Source of the DNA: Cyathus striatus
Lineage: Eukaryota; Basidiomycota; Agaricomycetes; Agaricales; Nidulariaceae
DNA: 64,000 nt
Assembly (NCBI GenBank): GCA_025738555.1
Contig: JAOVFP010000002.1
Location: forward strand, 6,758,001-6,822,000
Direction: 5' to 3'
Position numbers and translations under genes: made by a program. Under the pieces are notes generated by a model. It was not told the origin of the DNA and ran no database searches. It saw only the letters and a list, made by a program, of their open reading frames with translations. Of this stretch, positions 1-11,017 are shown one piece after another; position 1 is the first letter of the stretch; every line of letters starts with the position of its first letter.

Positions 1-779
1 GAACTTATTACTCTTATCACTGAATGTGTGATGCATATGAATTATCTCTAATAATGAACAAGTGTCTAAAGCATAGTAAGTATTTAAATGTGTACTAGTA
101 AAATTGAAGAGTGTAATACAAAATATGACAATTAGAAAGTTATGGGAGTGGAAATTAACTCTGTATCATGTAGAATGTGTATACAGTTGGAGCTTTGACA
201 GAGTATGAAAATTTGAAATGGTATGATATGAGATATTTTACAATCAAGTCTGGATATGAGAGATAATGATGATTTTGGAAATATTAACAACTAGACAAAG
301 AAAGATATGTGATGAAAGAATCACACATGGATACCAAATATAAAAGAATGGTAAGCATATGTGATTTCACAAGTTATTACATGACTATGTTTCTTGCATC
401 AGACTATTAGTTATTCTAATATCTTCAACACATATTATTGAGGCACATATCTGCTTACTATATATGACTACACAACAGTTTTCTTTGTTTTATTAAGACA
501 GAGAGTTAATGAAAATGACCATTACTCCTATTGATATTGTGTCACAATCAGTTTCACTTCTGTGCTGCTATATGTATTCACTTCTATGACATGTAATGTA
601 TGGTTCTTTTAATATTCATAAACATTTCTGAGCATAATGTCCATATCATGTTAACAGCATGAACTTGTGTGTGAATAGCATGACAAGTGAAAGTTAAGTA
701 ACAGGCATGAAAGTACAATGTGAATACTGCATGATATGCATTAACACATAGTGTGATGCACAAGAAAGAGTGATGTGTG
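1..779. other. AT-rich stretch, no gene seen
   Basis: No convincing reading frame, splice pattern or RNA gene is visible. The sequence is AT-rich and merges into the minisatellite that follows. Confidence 0.5.
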
Positions 780-1430
780 GATAGTGTGATGCACATGAAC
801 AGTGTGACACATGAGCATAGCATGACATGCATGAATATCATGATGCACATGAACAGTATGACACACATGAACAGCAGGACAGGCATGTAAATAGTGTGAC
901 ACATGTGCATAGTGTGACACATGTGAATAGTGTGACACACATGAACAGTGTGATGTGGGTGAATAGCATGATGCATGTGAATGGCATGACATGTATGAAT
1001 AGTGTGACACATGTGAATGGCATGACACATATAAATAGTGTGACACATATGAACAGCATGACATGCATAAATAGCATGACATGTGTGAATGGTGTGACAC
1101 ACATAAATAGTGTGACACATATAAACAGCGTGACACGTGTGAATAGCGTGACATGCCTGAAAATTGTGACATGTGAGAAATGTGTACAGCATGGGAAAGT
1201 AGTGTGAAGCGTGGGAAAGTAATGGGAAGTGCACAAAATACCAAAGCACGTGAACCTGTGGCATGAAAATGTGACAAATATGACACATGAGAAATATTTC
1301 AGGCACAGGAAAGTAATATGAAGCATGGGAAAATAGTGATCTGCTTGAAATCTGTGAGGTGTGGGAAAGTAGTGTGATGCATGGGAAATACCAAAGCACA
1401 CGAACCTGTGACACGCATGACATGCTCAAA
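780..1430. repeat. 18-bp minisatellite
   Basis: Variants of AGTGTGACACATGTGAAT follow each other at 18-bp spacing from about 780 to 1160 and become more diverged up to about 1430, where GTGGGAAAGTA-type units appear. Because the period is a multiple of three, long open frames exist on both strands (His/Cys/Val-rich in translation). I treat these frames as artefacts of the repeat. Confidence 0.85.
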
Positions 1431-1440
1431 CCATGTGACC

Positions 1441-1830
1441 AACTGATACAATATCCAATTAGTATTCTTTATAATTGTTTATGATCACTAATAGATTAGT
1501 AGTAATATTCAATTGGATTGAGTCAATGATTGTTTATGATCATCAATAAATTAATAGTAATATTCAACTAGAATGAACCAATGATTGTTTATAATCATCA
1601 ATAAATTAATAGTAATATTCAACTAGAATGAACCAATGATTGTTTATGATCACCAATAGATTAATAGTAACATTCAACTAGAATGAACCAATAATTGTTT
1701 ATGATCACCAATAGATTAATAGTAATATTCAATTAGAATGAACCAATGATTGCCCATGATCACCAATAGATTAGTAGTAATATTCAATTAGAATAAACCA
1801 ATGATTGTTTTTGATCACTAAAAGACTAAT
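1441..1830. repeat. 55-bp tandem repeat, about seven copies
   Basis: A unit containing AATGATTGTTTATGATCACC, then AATAGATTAATAGTAATATTC and AACTAGAATGAACC, repeats about seven times at 55-bp spacing. Divergence between copies is a few percent. It ends just before a perfect inverted repeat at 1851-1907. Confidence 0.85.
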
Positions 1831-1850
1831 ACCCATACAAAGTTAGGCAC

Positions 1851-1907
1851 TCAAAAAAAGCCTGGCTTGCATGATTGAGGCAATCAATTATCCTAGGCTT
1901 TTTTTGA
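1851..1907. repeat. Hairpin with 13-bp perfect arms
   Basis: TCAAAAAAAGCCT at 1851-1863 is the exact reverse complement of AGGCTTTTTTTGA at 1895-1907. Inside the loop a second small palindrome, TGATTG-AGG-CAATCA, lies at 1872-1886. It follows the 55-bp repeats and sits just downstream of the stop of the minus-strand gene at 1924-2753, so it could be part of a small transposable element or a 3' structure. Neither can be decided from sequence. Confidence 0.6.
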
Positions 1908-1923
1908 AAATATTGGCTGACAC

Positions 1924-2753
1924 TTATGGTGCATAACATATAACATATAGTTGTAATGCCCTTTTAAGATTACACAAACATTCTTGATGGGTAAAGGAAG
2001 ACCAACAGTAGTCAGGAATATGCAAACTATGAATAATCTCTTTGTATGCATTAAAATCTAATTCACAAGAAATAGTAATAGTCAAAAATTTGAAACATAG
2101 CTGTTCAGATGTAATGTTTAAGTTACAGATAGATGTACAAAGTAACCCATTGGAGGAAGAAAGTAAACATGAGCCATTTATAATGTGCTGTATTATCAAC
2201 TTTTGACATGTTTGATCATTCATATTTTCAAAGAAAAGACCATGCCCCTCAAGGACAGAATATAGTGAATCCTGTACAGATGTAAAAAAGGCATGCAAAG
2301 AAACACATGTCCCAAGAATATGTTTCAGAATATTATCATTATCATTGATCAATATGGGATTGCTCAAAATAGAATGGGTTACAGATTCCATATACTTGCC
2401 TGGAAAGATATTTAGAATAGTTAATGTATATAAAATAATCACTTACTATAGTGTATAAAGGGTAAAGACGATGAAATATATGGTGGTGTCAAACTTTCCT
2501 CCAACTGTAATTGCTGGAAACAACAATTGAGCCAATCCTTACCAAGTACCACATACAAACGATAATCTTGAAGGACATTATAAGAAACACAAAGGGTTAA
2601 CAATCCCTTTGAAGATGAAATGCCAGTATCAAGCAATAGATTGGTTTGTGCAGGTAGGCACAGAAAGAACAAGAGAGTGCTTGAAATGTATGAAGTATGA
2701 TTTCGACCATCATACACAGCATTAACAGTAAGGTCATTGACAAGAATGGACAT
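1924..2753 (-). CDS. Unrecognised two-exon protein, 260 aa
   Basis: Exon 1 is 2447-2753 (ATG at 2753) and exon 2 is 1924-2399. The 47-nt intron 2400-2446 starts GTAAGTG and ends TTTCCAG, and it removes a stop and keeps the frame (783 nt in total). I do not recognise the product. Exon 1 contains a VVLGKDWLNCC stretch followed by a glutamine-rich segment. Exon 2 is rich in Leu, Ile, Ser and Cys, with no clear catalytic motif or membrane topology. Its position among repeats and its AT-rich codons suggest a lineage-specific or transposon-associated gene, which is inference. The clean frame across the intron is the main support. Confidence 0.55.
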
Positions 2754-4540
2754 TCCTTGATAATGTTAGCAGGATAGCAGGCTTCAGTGAAACATTATTA
2801 TGGAAAGGAAAGAAGAACAAGTATTAATAACGAATGCACCATGTTCCCTATAAACTAGTTACATCATAATTTGTAATAGCAGCAATGTCACGAAACCAGT
2901 GACTGATCAATGAATTGAGGAGCATTTTATTATTACATTTACTTCCAGAGATCATACTTTGAGAGATCATACCCTTCTTTTATTAATTTGTAGGCATATA
3001 TTAGCCAATAATCTGTACACATACATTAACTTAAATAAACAGTAAAAAGGCAATGGTTTCAACAGCATAAATAATAAGGTCAATGATTTCCATTGGAATC
3101 TCCAAGCCTGGGGATTTCATATGTTCCATTAATAGCTGCTATTTCTCAAAGCGTATCAACACATATAAACTATATTATACATATGTAAGAAGGTGACTGC
3201 TCTTTATCAGTTGAGGTACTATACCAAGGGTATACTACAAAAAATGGCTCTTCTTAACATCATTTCAAACTGGGCTGAACTCTATGTTCTGGACTCAGCT
3301 GGTATCCTTGAATAACAATAAAAATGTATGTACATCATTGAATGTATTGGCACATAAATCTTCGAACAATAGCAGTCATACTAATTGTTCATAATATAAG
3401 AGAAGCTGGTCTATGTGAGGTCTGTGACTAATTATCATTGGGTTATGTGTTATGTGTTATAGAGCCTTGAATGTTTCATCTCATCCTATCCAAATCATAT
3501 CTTCAAGTTCTAGTGCATTTTTAGTCAAGGCTCTACACAATGTTGACTGCATGTCTCTCCACATAACATTGAAGAGGTGAGGGATCTGATACTTGTAATA
3601 CTGAGAAAACTGCACAAACCTCCACGAACTTGAGAAGGGAACAATGAATTGGAGGCAGTGGCCCAGGGGAGCGATATGTTTACCGAGACAATTGGAAGTG
3701 CAGATGAAGTGCTTAGAAGTAGGTGGAGGAGTGGACAAGATGGGATAGTACAGTAACTCTTGATGATGTGCCTGGAATGAGGGAAGATGAGAGGTGTTGA
3801 AGAGGTGAGAGATCTAGTAGAGCCTGTATGTAATCCCAAGGGAACTGCTCAAGAACCCCCCAATGATCCTTACTCCAATTGCCACCTTGACTCCCTCCAT
3901 AGCAGCTGGCATCCATGAGCTGACTTGATCTGGCACATCACCAGTAGGACTCATGCCTTGGAGACAGGACCACAGGCCTAGGATGCTTATGTTTTCTGAG
4001 GGGGTCATAATCAGAGACTGAATATTTACATTCAGGTATGGGTGGAGGGCATGAATGAGCCAGGAGTGTTGGAACTCTTAATCATGATGGAGGTGAGGGG
4101 GAAGAGCAGATGTGTGCTGAAACATGTCCACCTCTATTATGTAATGTATTGACGAACAGTGAGCATTGAAGTCTGGGTGTTGGATTCAGGTACTAAGTGT
4201 TGCTGCCTGCATATGAGCTTCGAGTGGTATTGCTGAAGTGGGGAGAAGAGGAATTGTTCTAAAAATTGGATTCTGTCCTTCTAGAGGCCATGGGATCTTC
4301 CAGGTGACACGAATGGGGGGGAACAATATGAACAAATAATGGAGGTAGAGGTGAGCCATATGGTACAGTACAGTGCTATGAAGGTGAGAATGAAACAACT
4401 ATTAGTCTATGACTAAAAGGAAAGAAACAAGAAACAACATGTAAGTAATGTACCAAACTGAGTGCCCAGCATCCGAGTCACATCCCACAGTGATTGGCTA
4501 CCTTCTTGCCTCCCTATCAAGTCCCAATATATTCATGTGG
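2754..4540. other. Intergenic, no gene recognised
   Basis: Open stretches of 60-105 codons exist around 3480-4400 on the minus strand. They overlap in several frames, are Ser/Leu/Pro-rich, and show no splice continuity or motif. The segment just left of the solo-LTR-like element may be old repeat sequence. Confidence 0.4.
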
Positions 4541-5800
4541 TGTCACGTCCTGTTCTATTCCACTAGGGACAAGAATCTCGGAGTAGATAGTCTAATAGCA
4601 GAGTAACTTGTACAACGTTAGTAGGGTGTGTGGAGATAATGAACAAGTACAGGAGTAGTGGAACATTGGCTTCAACTTGTGTGTTGCGCCCCTTGGACTT
4701 CCAGTTCCATATTTAGAACAAAGCAGAGTAAGTGGCAAAATAGCGGAGTTGGCTCAAGGCCCAAGTGGGAGAAGGGTGTAAATGTAGTTGATTTGAAACT
4801 GAAGTCTATCTATATTACAGGAGTAGTTTATATAGTAAATTACTTTGTCCAAATGCATATGGAGTAATGCCCATGGTTATGTGGCATCCTAGGGGTAAGT
4901 AAACTCCATGAAATGTAGACCATGGTACTAGTAGTATGCCTCTAGATTATAGTCATAGGAGAAATGGCCATGGCCAGAGAACAAGGTAGTAATATTAAAG
5001 GGAAGTTACAAGTAAACATTAGTAAGGAAGAGTTTGATATATAACAAGTATACATAGTCCAGAGGAAACGTACTAAAAGCGGAGTAAACCTGGAGTTGAC
5101 TTCAATGGTACAGGGATTGTCACGGGTATGACATGTTGTCATATCCCGTATCGCCTACCTCCGGTCTCCTATGCTCTTATTCCACCTTCACCTATGTTTA
5201 CTCTGAACTTTGATTACATTCTTACTATTACATATTGCTTACTGTACATAGCTTACTTTAGTTTCCTTTCTTCCGCCCTACTGAGTTATCCCCTCAGTAT
5301 TGTAGTATACATCTCATAGTGAGTCACTTATCATTCTTAAGTGCACCACTATCAGTTTTACTTTACACCGCCATATGTGCTCACTTCTCTGACGTGTATT
5401 ATTATGTTTAATTAGTTATAGTCTTCATTCTACATATGCCTACCCTGACTGTACTTCTCCGCTGGCCTTGGCCAGCGGCCTTTACTTACTCTGAGTCTCT
5501 AGTATTTAAGTAGCACTTGATTTGTACTTAGTCTTTAGTTTCATATTGAACTATGTCCTCACCCTTCAGTCTGACCTGAGTTACATCTCTCATCTCCTCA
5601 TCTCTTGTCTCCTCCGAAGGGCTTTCCCTTACTCCGAAATCCAGGACCAGGAATCCTAGGGGTGCAGCACATAAGCTGAAGCCAAAGTCCTACCCCCTGA
5701 GTTCTTGTTCTCTGTCTTCATCTCGTACTCACCCCTTGTTTCTCCATAGTCACCCTCTCGTACTCCACTGCCAGGTCAGGCTAGGGGCACGGTCGTGACA
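4541..5800. mobile_element. Solo-LTR-like element, 1260 bp, 7-bp flanking repeat
   Basis: The segment begins TGTCACG and ends CGTGACA, perfect 7-bp inverted termini of the TG...CA type used by LTR elements. The base context also agrees one step in (TGTCACGTCC against TGTCACGACC read from the other end). The same 7 bp, CATGTGG, lie directly outside both ends (4534-4540 and 5801-5807), as expected for a target-site duplication. Ty3/Gypsy elements usually make 4-6 bp duplications, so 7 bp is unusual. There is no coding capacity inside. A second TGTCACGGG start with an adjoining hairpin occurs at 5118 and could mark a nested or composite structure. Confidence 0.5.
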
Positions 5801-5807
5801 CATGTGG

Positions 5808-6710
5808 TCAAAGAGCCAGTGGAGACCCTTACATATGTTTATGGTTATATACCTTGACAAGCATTCCCACTTTGCTCCATGGACACTGTATTGATTTTGC
5901 AGGATAGTTTTTAACTTTGGGTGCAGATGCCTTCACGAAAAGGAGAAAGGGGAAGATTGAAGGAGGACAAGTGTGATGTCTTCCACCAGGAGCTGGTATT
6001 TAGATGAGAGGAAGAAGCCATATTTCAGTATCATTGCTTTTCTTTGTGAGGGGTTAGTTTTATATGGTAAAGAAAAGGAAGGGAGGGGGGTCTTGTTTAC
6101 TGATAGTGAATTGGAACGTTTGGCTCCTGTTGAGAAGTAGAGTGTGCTCGTGAGGCCTGTGTTACAATGGTATTGTGGATTGTTCACATTAGAGAGGCAT
6201 CTGGCCAGCTTTTTATAATATTCGTTAGATGTAAGAACAAAGCGAGGAGGGAAGGAGAAAGGGACGAATGAATGAACACACTAAACCAAAGGCTAAGTCT
6301 GCACAGGCCCCCCTCTCCCATACCCAATTCAACCTTAACAGGTGTCATATGATCAACCTCTCCCAGCACAGGTCTACACACACACCTCATTCTATGCACT
6401 ATTTTGGAATTGTGGTGGATTTAACAGCTAGCACTTGGCGAAAAGGAGAAATGGACTCTGGAAGAGAGAGCAACAAGGAGCAGCAAACCATTACAAGAAA
6501 AACATGGATATATAGAGGAGTGTACAAGCACAATGAGCTAACACCCAACATTCAGCAGGGTACAAACAATGGTAAACTTATAACCATACAGAGCAGGTTC
6601 TGATCTGAAGCAATGCTGAGCAATCAGCCTGCAAAGTGCATTTTCCAATGACCTACATAAACCCTACTACCTAAAAAGGTAGTGGGAATAATAAGTGACA
6701 TAGGATTCTA
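5808..6710. other. Intergenic, no gene recognised
   Basis: A 111-codon plus-strand frame at 6268-6603 and overlapping minus-strand frames exist. Their composition is low-information and I see no domain, splice site series or start context that supports a gene. Confidence 0.4.
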
Positions 6711-7520
6711 GCTCTTCAAGCTGAAAGAACATGCCCTGTCATTTGAGTCTCCAGAAAAAATATTTTTTATTTGTACTGATATTATACATATAATGAAGAG
6801 TACAACAGAGCAAGTATGAATAAAGTCTAAAGGTAGACTGAAAGCACTGTAAGATTGCTATGCAGCACATTCAAAGCACATCAGCCAAGCATGGGAAAGG
6901 CACGGGAATTACCTTGAACAAAACATTATATGAAAGACATAGCTTCTATGTTGATTCATGAACATGTTATCTTTATTATAACATTCAGAGACAATTATTT
7001 ATACATAAGAATAAAATTGTACAGAAAAATGCGGAAAACTAAAGAAAAACTGTAGACTATGGCGCCCCCAATGCTATGGCAACTGTGCAATTAATTCCCA
7101 TTTGTATGCTGCTCTGATATGCCGCTCTGAATGGGAAATTAACTGCCATACTTTAGTTCAGTTGCCATAGCATTGGCAGCACCATAGTCTATGGTTTCTC
7201 TTCCATTTTCTGCATTTTCACTGTAAACTTTCATTCTAAAGTATAAATTATTGTCTCTGAGTGTTATAATAATGATAGCATACTTCAGAATCGACATAGA
7301 AGCTATTTTGTTCATAAAATTTTTGTTCAAGGTATTTCACATGCCATTCCCATGCATGCTTGATGTGTTTAAAGTATAATAATATCTTACAATGCTTTCA
7401 GTCCACCTTTAGACTTTATTTAGCATTTCTCTATTTTACTAATCATTATATGTATAATGTCAATGCAAATAGAATCAATGACAAGCTGAGTTGTTTTGGA
7501 GTTGTTTCAGCCTGAAGATC
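6711..7520. repeat. Large imperfect palindrome, arms about 375 bp
   Basis: The left arm (about 6711-7085) matches the reverse complement of the right arm (about 7145-7520) along its whole length with scattered substitutions and small indels. Anchors include ATTATACATATAATG in both arms, AATAAAGTCTAAAGGT against ACCTTTAGACTTTATT, and AGACTATGG against CCATAGTCT next to the centre. The loop is roughly 50 bp. Such a foldback could be a MITE/foldback transposon or an inverted duplication, and a transcript through it would form a long imperfect hairpin. The minus-strand frame in the right arm is not preserved in the left arm. Confidence 0.75.
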
Positions 7521-7894
7521 TATGAAGTGAAAATTGAATAGCAAGTGGTGAGGACAGTCTAGTAAAGGAATTCTGTATAGATATATTTTGTTCATGTATA
7601 TCTGAGTACCTGAATTGATGTTCTATGAATCTCAATCTATTGTACTTCTCAAGATGTTCTAAATCAATACATGTCATGGTATGTACGTGTTTGCTCATGT
7701 TCTCTCCTCAATCTCTCCCTCCCTGTTCATTTGTTTCAACATTCCCCAAAATATGCCTCTTTGATAAAGGTCTGCATATTGTATGACAGTTTGCATCTTT
7801 GTTAAGTACACCACTTACATAGGGAGAGGGGACCAGTGTCCATTATCTGGGTGATTTAGGTGCTTCAATTGGTATAACCAATCAGAACCTGGAT

Positions 7895-8116
7895 TTGAAC
7901 CTGGATTTAGGTACTTTGACAGGCATAGCTGATGAGAATGTCAGTAGAGGCAAGAATGGCAGGGAAGCAGGACATGTGCTGCACCAGATAGTGAAAGTAT
8001 GCCAGGTTGAAAAGGAGGAGGATTTCAGGGCAACATGGGTGTGCTTGTGTGATGTGTTTGATGCAGACCTGGAGGAGGATGTTGAGCCAGACATTGTGGA
8101 AGTTGACCACAAATTT
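7895..8116 (+). other. Possible exon fragment cut by the 8-kb transposon
   Basis: An acidic frame with segments such as GREAGHVLHQIVK and ADLEEDVEPDIVEVDHKF runs into the left end of the transposon. If the candidate target site CACAAATTT is real, the host frame was interrupted at His-Lys-Phe. I do not recognise the protein, no start or splice partner is certain, and the continuation on the far side (from 16222) is not clearly coding. Confidence 0.25.
8108..8116. repeat. Candidate 9-bp target-site duplication, left copy
   Basis: CACAAATTT directly precedes the left terminal inverted repeat of the KDZ-type element and recurs directly after its right end. Confidence 0.5.
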
Positions 8117-8139
8117 CAGTACTTTACACTCCCCCCCCC

Positions 8140-8365
8140 CAGTCTGTCCAGACTAAATATAGTCCAGATAGTCTGGGTGGAGTCTGGCAGAGTCCTGATG
8201 GAATCTGGTGGAGTCTGGGTGGAGTCCAGGTGGAGTCCAGTGAAGTCCAGCAGAGTCCGGGTGGAGTCCGGATGGAGTCCTGATGGAATAGATATTGTCC
8301 TGATGACATCCTGCTGGAATATAAGAAGTCCTGATGGAGTCCTGGTGGAGTCCTAATGGACTTTG
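8140..8365. repeat. Left subterminal repeats (TCTGGACTCCA-like)
   Basis: Short units such as GGTGGAGTCC and AGTCCTGATGGA recur about fifteen times in both orientations. Equivalent units occur at 15915-16195 near the other end. In CACTA/KDZ-like transposons such arrays are thought to bind transposase. Confidence 0.7.
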
Positions 8366-8399
8366 CATTTTTTAATGTAAGTTCTGTTTAAGACTCCAG

Positions 8400-8790
8400 G
8401 TGTATTTTCCCACACCTATTGATAACATACTATCTCACTACTACATCTTTGCTACTACTACTATTCTTTACTACATTTTCCCACACCCTTCAGTACATGC
8501 TACCACTACTATTCTTTACTACATTTTCTCACACTCTTCAGTACATGCTACTGCTACTACTCTTTACTACATTTTCCCACACCCTTCAGTACTGATAGCA
8601 TACTATCTCCCTACCACATCTTCCTATGCCTCTTCTACAATATTTTCCCACACCTATTATTCTCCTACCAGATATCTCTGTACTACATTTGTACCACATT
8701 TTCTGACACATCTTCTACCATATTTCCCACACCTATTATTTCTGATGCCTCTTCTACCACATCTTCCAATGCTTCTACAACAGACCATTA
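8400..8790. repeat. 57-bp tandem repeat, 3-4 copies
   Basis: Units of the type CTACTATTCTTTACTACATT followed by TTCCCACACCCTTCAGTAC repeat three to four times, then degenerate. The array lies between the subterminal repeats and the 3' end of the minus-strand pseudogene. Confidence 0.7.
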
Positions 8791-10968
8791 TCATGTTCAA
8801 AATCTTCACTAATAATACTAAAGTTTTGGCTGTTCTGCTGTTTTATTACTTGTTGAGTATGATAAAAGAACATAGAATGTATGAACCAATTAAAGTTGCT
8901 TGGAGTCATATGTTTCATTATAGATTCAAACCCACCAAGCCATGAATTTAGTTGTTCACAGGCTTGTGTATTGAATGCTTGTTTGTGATATCTTTCACCA
9001 TTTCTGTCTTGTGCAATATAAACAAGGTTTGGTGCAGAACCATCTTGTGGTGCTGGATTACACCACTTTCTACAAAGATAATCATCTGAGTAGTGATTTG
9101 TATAGTGATAGCCATCTACTACAAAGTGGCTACTTTTAAACCAATCTACCCAACTTCCATTTGTAACTGCTGTTCGAAGAAGTTTACATGCCTTATCAAT
9201 ACATATATAATCTGGTCTTAATTCTTCATCAGGAAAAACATCTTCTAAGAACTTAAGTATATTGGTTGTTGACTCAGACTTCACAAACTTTGTCCATGCA
9301 ATTACAGCACCACATGGAGCACATATTGTTTCTACACAATAATAGCAAGAGGCACTAAAATAATGAGATTTCTTTGGAATATTGGTATCTGACTCATCAT
9401 GGGGCTGCTGAGCACATCTTCCTCAGTTTTTATTCCAAGGTGGATTTTCAGCTGGTTTGTGAAGCATTCTTCATGCACCATTTAAATAATCTGAACTATG
9501 TTCTAAATTATATTTATGCCACATTTCCTGGTGCTCATTGCAAGCTTGTATATTATCTATCTTTTGATTTTGACAGTTACAAACACAGCATCTTGCTCCA
9601 AATTCTTGGTTGTGAACATCACAAAATACACCTCCTTTATGGTTTACAAGAGTATTGGAACAATTGTCATATGCACAGTGCTTAAAATATGTATTAGTAT
9701 AATATTTTTTAGTTTTAGTTGTGCATTACCTGTGGTCCCATAACAATCCCATCAATTACTACCATTTTAACTGTTGCACTCTCATTTGGTAGTGAGTCTT
9801 GAGTTTCTCTATAAGGCTGTGTACACTCTAAGCAGCTGTGATTATGTGATGCACGTATTTTTCCATTTTCACCCAACCTTGCAAATGCTTCTTCTGTTAA
9901 TGCAGTAATTGAAAGTCCATTAAGACTAATAAAATTAATGCCAGATCCTGCAGAAACCATGTGTATTGATTCATGTATAAAAGCCTCCCAGACTTGTCTT
10001 CAGCTTATTTCCTTTCCATTTCCAAAACTGTTGTTCCAATATTCCATATATGCTGCAGCAGATGCATGAAAGCTATATATACCATTCAGAACACCTTGAG
10101 AAAATGCCCTATCTACCCATAGTTTTTTTCCTACTTTCAGATATTTAGCAGAGTTTAAATGAACCATATAATATCCCTGTTTTTCATCATAGACTCGTTC
10201 ATGTTCTGCAGAATATAATGTTTTACATTTTTCACAAACACCTGATACTACATAAGCATGTTCAAATATTTTTGAGCCTTTAATTAATGTTGCTTTAGGT
10301 ACATCTCTAACTTTAGTATGCACATGTAGTGCCTGTCCTTTACAGCTGTGTCTCACACTCTGAAGTGATAGGACATATTATATGAACAGGATCAATACTA
10401 GCATGAGATACAGGTTTCAATTGACCTTCAAAAACTTTCCTCTCCTGATTGAAAGGATACCACTTCAGAAGTCTTGCCATTTCATTTAATTTAGTGCCTA
10501 ACAAAATAGATTTGCCTGTTCGAGTTGTGTGTTCATTAATTTCATAATCTTCAAAGAGATCATGTGAATTTTTTCCTAAATAGCTCTAGCCAGTAATCTA
10601 ATCCATGCAGTTGCATCAACATTTTTTTCTCCTGTTAACTTTGCATTCTGCTGTCTTGCATGAAGACTCAACAAATCAACATTATCAATCATAGAGAACA
10701 ATATAACCAATGTGGCAGAGAGTGTGATATTGGAACCAAAATTTGACAGAATAAATTTACTGAACACATCAAATGTGATGTTAGGAAATGATTGTTCTCC
10801 TGCTGCAAGTACTGATTGAATAAAAATAAATAGAACTAGTATTGCACTTGGGAGCCATTGAAATAGCCAAATTATTAATAACCAGAATAAAATATGTTGA
10901 GTGATTTCTGGCATGAATATAGCCCATGTACAGGTTAAGCACCACAGATATGTCTCAAAGGTTACCAT
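8775..10968 (-). pseudogene. CxC5/CxC6 KDZ transposase-like protein, broken
   Basis: Reading leftward, segments match the protein family with Cys clusters associated with KDZ transposases. A CxC5-like part (about 10000-10356) has CEKCKTLYS, LNSAKYLKVGKKLWVD and SFHASAAAYMEYWNNSFG. A CxC6-like part (about 9540-9960) has HSCLECTQPYR, VVIDGIVMGP, HCAYDNC and CCVCNC. The C-terminus resembles a transposase core: YICIDKAC, VVDGYHYTNHYSDD, CRKWCNPAP, NTQACEQLNSWLGG and NFNWFIHSMFFYH. An intron at 9681-9729 (GTAATG...TTTTAAG) restores the frame. The gene is dead: in-frame TGA stops at 10000-10002, 9471-9473 and 9423-9425, and frameshifts near 10580 and 10350. At least the first TGA replaces an Arg (CGA) expected in the family. 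Confidence 0.75.
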
Positions 10969-11017
10969 CCAACTGAAAAATCATATTGTAAACTATTACA
11001 ATTTGAGTTTAATATAC

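Noticed and set aside
584..1429. Long overlapping frames on both strands (up to 281 codons)
   Set aside because: They arise from an 18-bp minisatellite whose period is divisible by three; the translations are Cys/His/Val repeats with no domain.
780..1830. CRISPR-like repeated array
   Set aside because: Repeats are directly adjacent minisatellites without unique spacers, and the window is fungal.
5118..5800. Independent 683-bp LTR starting TGTCACGGG
   Set aside because: No flanking duplication for this start (GGGAT against CATGT), whereas the 4541 start gives a 7-bp match; kept only as a possible nested structure.
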